Below, in pieces: positions 60,935-64,000 of a DNA stretch of 64,000 nt. Origin of the DNA: Phycisphaeraceae bacterium (GTDB lineage Bacteria; Planctomycetota; Phycisphaerae; Phycisphaerales; UBA1924); NCBI GenBank assembly GCA_007693965.1, contig RECQ01000046.1, positions 62,001 through 126,000 on the forward strand, given 5' to 3'. A model generated the notes under the pieces. The model did no database searches and was not told the origin of the DNA. It worked only from the letters and a program-made list of their open reading frames with translations. Each line of letters begins with the position of its first letter. Within the stretch, counting starts at the first letter, position 1. Position numbers and translations under genes: made by a program.

Positions 60935-62512
60935 TTGAGCGATTTACAGCACTCCATTTTGCCCACCATCCCCCACGACGAGGTCATCCCCGTTCTGGAC
61001 TTCGGTTCGCAGACCGCCCAGCTCATCGCGCGGCGCGTCCGGGAAGCCGGCGCGTTCTCGCTGCTGGCGGCGCCGGACACGCCCATCGAGAAGCTCGCGG
61101 AGCTGAAGCCGAAGGGCATCATCCTGTCCGGCGGCCCCGCCAGCATCTACGACGCCGGCGCCCCCCGCTGCGACGAGCGTCTTTTCGATCTCGGCGTCCC
61201 CATCCTCGGCATCTGCTACGGCATGTACATGGGCTGCTCGCTGCTGGGCTGCAAGATCGACCGGGCGCCCTCGCGCGAGTTCGGCCGAGCCAACCTGACC
61301 ATCCTCGATCGCTCCGATCTCTTCGCCGCGATCCCGGAGCGCACCGCGGTGTGGATGAGCCACGGCGACCACGTGCGCGACCTCGACGTCGAGTTCGACA
61401 CCCTCGGCGCCACGCCCGCCAGCCCCCACGCCGCCGTCCGCCACAAGCGCCTGCCCTTCTACGGCGTGCAGTTCCACCCCGAAGTGACGCACACGCCCCA
61501 CGGCGTCGACATCATCCAGAACTTCCTCTACGAGATCTGCAAGTGCAGCGGCTCGTGGCGCATGATCGACTTTCTCGACACCGCGGTCGAGCGCGTGCGC
61601 GAGCAGGTCGGAAAGGGCCGCGTGGTCTGCGGCCTCTCGGGCGGTGTGGATTCTTCTGTGTGCGCCGCCCTCCTGCACCGCGCCATCGGCGACCAGCTCA
61701 CCTGCGTCTTCGTCGACAACGGCCTGCTCCGCAAGAACGAGCGCGAACTGGTGGAGACGACCTTCCGCGATCACTTCGCCATCGACCTGCGCGTCGTCGA
61801 CGACAGTGTGCAGTTTCTCGACAAACTTCAGGGCGTGGCCGACCCGCAGGAAAAACGCCGGCGCATCGGCGGCCGCTTCATCGAAGTCTTCAACAACGTC
61901 GCCGCCGACCTGGTTGACGCCCGCTTCCTCGCCCAGGGCACGCTGTACCCCGATGTGATCGAGTCCGGCCACGGCCACAGCGGCAAGGCCGCGAACATCA
62001 AGATCCACCACAACGTCGGAGGCCTGCCCAAGGACCTTAAGTTCGAACTGGTCGAGCCGCTGCGTGATCTCTTCAAGGACGAGGTGCGCAAACTGGGCGA
62101 GGTGCTGGGCCTGCCGGATCGGATCGTCTGGCGCCACCCCTTCCCAGGGCCGGGGCTGGCGGTGCGCGTGCTGGGCGAGGTGACCAGGCCGCAGCTCGAC
62201 CTGCTGCGCGACTGCGACGAGATTCTGCAGGAAGAGGTCATCTCCGCCAACCTGCACCGGGCCCTCAGCCAGGTCTTCGCGGTGCTGCTGCCGGTGCAAA
62301 GTGTTGGCGTGATGGGCGACGGCCGGACGTACGAGAGCGTGGTGGCGATCCGAGCCGTGGAGACGCAGGACTTCATGACCGCCGACTGGGCCCGGATCCC
62401 CTACGACGTGCTGGACACGATCTCGCGGCGGATCATCAACGAAGTCCGCGGCGTGAACCGGGTTGTCTACGACATATCGAGCAAGCCTCCGGCGACGATT
62501 GAGTGGGAGTGA
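60935..62512 (+). CDS. guaA: GMP synthase (glutamine-hydrolysing)
   Basis: A 525-residue two-domain enzyme converting XMP to GMP. The class I glutamine amidotransferase domain has [20 protein letters not shown] near residue 17, the nucleophile Cys in GICYGMYMG near residue 92 and its His in [14 protein letters not shown] near residue 175. The ATP pyrophosphatase domain has the P-loop [14 protein letters not shown] near residue 230, and the C-terminal dimerisation domain has [18 protein letters not shown]. No ATG occurs before the conserved region; a TTG at 60935 gives the usual length, and a TTG at 60959 is possible. The start is therefore a weak point. Confidence 0.95.
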   Translation: MSDLQHSILPTIPHDEVIPVLDFGSQTAQLIARRVREAGAFSLLAAPDTPIEKLAELKPKGIILSGGPASIYDAGAPRCDERLFDLGVPILGICYGMYMGCSLLGCKIDRAPSREFGRANLTILDRSDLFAAIPERTAVWMSHGDHVRDLDVEFDTLGATPASPHAAVRHKRLPFYGVQFHPEVTHTPHGVDIIQNFLYEICKCSGSWRMIDFLDTAVERVREQVGKGRVVCGLSGGVDSSVCAALLHRAIGDQLTCVFVDNGLLRKNERELVETTFRDHFAIDLRVVDDSVQFLDKLQGVADPQEKRRRIGGRFIEVFNNVAADLVDARFLAQGTLYPDVIESGHGHSGKAANIKIHHNVGGLPKDLKFELVEPLRDLFKDEVRKLGEVLGLPDRIVWRHPFPGPGLAVRVLGEVTRPQLDLLRDCDEILQEEVISANLHRALSQVFAVLLPVQSVGVMGDGRTYESVVAIRAVETQDFMTADWARIPYDVLDTISRRIINEVRGVNRVVYDISSKPPATIEWE

Positions 62513-62544
62513 ACGGGGCTGGCGCGTCAACCAGGGACACTGCC

Positions 62545-62829
62545 GTGAACATCCGCCTGTACATTGATCCAGAAACCGCCCAGCCACACATCTTCAGACA
62601 CGGAGTTCGCGAGCATGAAGTCGAGGAGGTCCTCGCCAGACCCATGGAGGACCGCTCCGGCCGGGAGGGATCGCGGGTCGCCATCGGGAGAACCCGAAGC
62701 GGACGCTACCTCAGGATTATTTATGTTCCCGACAGCCGATCGAATGGCGTCTTCATCATCACGGCCTACGATCTGAAGGGAAAACCGCTGGCCGCCTTCA
62801 AACGGAGAATGCGAAGGAAACCCAAATGA
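62545..62829 (+). CDS. Small DUF4258/BrnT-like protein, possible toxin
   Basis: A 94-residue protein from the GTG at 62545 (AGGGA seven bases upstream), with IFRHGVREHEVEEVLARPME near residue 15 and GRTRSGRYLRIIYVP near residue 49, then ITAYDLKGKPLAAFKRRMRR at the end. The H-G-V..EVEEVL, RYLRVI and TAYDL segments match DUF4258 proteins, a fold related to RelE/BrnT toxins. It overlaps the next small gene by four bases, the usual arrangement of a toxin-antitoxin pair. Activity is not proven; the frame could also start at a GTG at 62503. Confidence 0.65.
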   Translation: MNIRLYIDPETAQPHIFRHGVREHEVEEVLARPMEDRSGREGSRVAIGRTRSGRYLRIIYVPDSRSNGVFIITAYDLKGKPLAAFKRRMRRKPK

Positions 62830-63023
62830 GCGAGAATCAGTATCCACCCAACTGGGATGAAGATCGGATCCGTCGTGTGCTGGAGCACTACAAGAGCCAG
62901 TCCGAAGAGGAGGCCGTCGCCGAGGACGAGGCTGCCTGGGATGACGTCACACAGACCATCATGGCTGTCCCCGTCGACCTCGCGCCGGCGGTCCGGGATC
63001 TGCTCTCAAGAAGGGCTTCCTGA
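62826..63023 (+). CDS. Small acidic partner protein, possible antitoxin
   Basis: A 65-residue acidic protein: YPPNWDEDRIRRVLEHYKSQ then SEEEAVAEDEAAWDDVTQTI and MAVPVDLAPAVRDLLSRRA. The WDE.R...VL.HY..Q.E.EAVAEDEAA pattern is common in a family usually encoded next to DUF4258 genes. It starts at an ATGA overlap with the preceding gene. Role as antitoxin is inferred from this pairing. Confidence 0.65.
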   Translation: MSENQYPPNWDEDRIRRVLEHYKSQSEEEAVAEDEAAWDDVTQTIMAVPVDLAPAVRDLLSRRAS

Positions 63024-63144
63024 CTGTCGCAGAGCGTTGAGCGTGTGGGACTCGCGACTCCGCGAGCAATCTGAGCGTCTGGATCATCCCGTGCGGCGAG
63101 GACGCGGCCGCGACTCGTGACCACGTACGTGGAGAAAGAGCGCG

Positions 63145-63372
63145 ATGTCATCGAAGATCAAAGAATTTGACGTGGTCGCCCTGCATATTGATCTCCCTGA
63201 TGCGGGACTCTGCGCAGGGCAGACCGGGACGGTCGTCTACGTTCACAATGACGGCGAAGCGTTCGAAGTCGAGTTTCCGATCGAGGCGCGGCGCAGTGTT
63301 GTCGAGACGGTCGATGCGAAAGACCTGCTCAAACTCCTGAACCTCGGGATTCGCAGGGCGCAGGCGGGGTGA
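63145..63372 (+). CDS. DUF4926 domain protein
   Basis: A 75-residue protein matching DUF4926: FDVVALHIDLPDAGLCAGQT then GTVVYVHNDGEAFEVEFPIE, a compact beta-barrel-like domain. DUF4926 proteins frequently neighbour small toxin-like proteins and are suspected antitoxins or immunity proteins. It lies 121 bases after the pair at 62545-63023. GGAGAAAGAG precedes the ATG. Confidence 0.8.
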   Translation: MSSKIKEFDVVALHIDLPDAGLCAGQTGTVVYVHNDGEAFEVEFPIEARRSVVETVDAKDLLKLLNLGIRRAQAG

Positions 63373-63424
63373 TTCGCGAGTCCATCGTGTGCTCAAGCAG
63401 CGCGAGAGCCTCTCAGAGGAGTAA

Positions 63425-64000
<576 letters not shown>

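Overview
The window is high-GC, dense bacterial chromosome with strongly GC-biased third codon positions, several start codons lacking a Shine-Dalgarno, and no rRNA, phage or transposase genes. Several features point to a planctomycete, most likely a Phycisphaerae-type member: three secreted proteins end in a double EF-hand/dockerin-like tail, another ends in a PEP-CTERM-like anchor of the PTPGALA...RRRR type, and the window carries CRTAC1-like FG-GAP proteins and DUF1573 proteins. This placement is inferred from gene content, not from a marker phylogeny.

Layout. 1-4.9 kb: end of an LptA/OstA-like protein, a GT2 glycosyltransferase, a BshC-like protein, a tail-anchored coiled-coil protein and a BtuF-like lipoprotein. 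5.4-8.5 kb: two surface proteins, each followed by a clear terminator. 8.7-10.9 kb: an ECF sigma factor operon with a membrane protein and a periplasmic helical protein. 10.9-14.4 kb: a lone OppC-type permease, a glycosyltransferase, and a secreted protein behind a promoter-terminator-hairpin leader. 14.4-18.5 kb: two paralogous seven-repeat proteins with dockerin-like tails. 18.8-20.8 kb: queD, a STAS protein and queE, with repeat elements. 20.8-29.7 kb: a TPR protein, valS, an HExxH lipoprotein, a phosphoesterase, a GNAT protein, thpR and an MFS transporter. A tRNA-Arg(CCG) follows at 29.8 kb. 30-39.7 kb: a complete mrp/mnh Na+/H+ antiporter operon (A to G), two CPA2-like antiporters, a PII-like protein and an EIIA-type protein, all on the minus strand. 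39.8-43.8 kb: a ModA-like lipoprotein, three tandem small membrane proteins sharing one motif, an unknown gene, and a queA with an altered core motif. 44-57 kb: an FkbM methyltransferase, a membrane-anchored phosphoesterase, a Ycf46-type AAA+ ATPase, hisS, a TPR-like protein, a short isolated nuoG, an alpha/beta hydrolase and an S9 peptidase. 57-64 kb: a DUF1573 lipoprotein coupled to a MauE-thioredoxin-thioredoxin fusion, an RsbW-like kinase, guaA, three small genes resembling a toxin-antitoxin cassette, and the start of aroB.

The most coherent biology is the antiporter block. Na+/H+ exchange and possible K+/Na+ efflux genes overlap or abut, and two small candidate regulators of the PII and PTS-IIA types sit at the promoter-proximal end. 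queD, queE and queA supply three steps of queuosine synthesis.

The most unusual non-coding structure is threefold. First, a roughly 31-41 bp palindromic REP-like element occurs six times at four loci, all between convergent genes. One pair of copies brackets a 14-bp minisatellite of six units. Second, GAG-rich short tandem arrays begin at, or just after, the TGA stop codon of three unrelated genes. Third, a second hairpin repeat family reaches up to the start of a lipoprotein gene. The best candidate for an undescribed protein system is the three-gene cassette of short single-helix membrane proteins at 40.8-41.6 kb.
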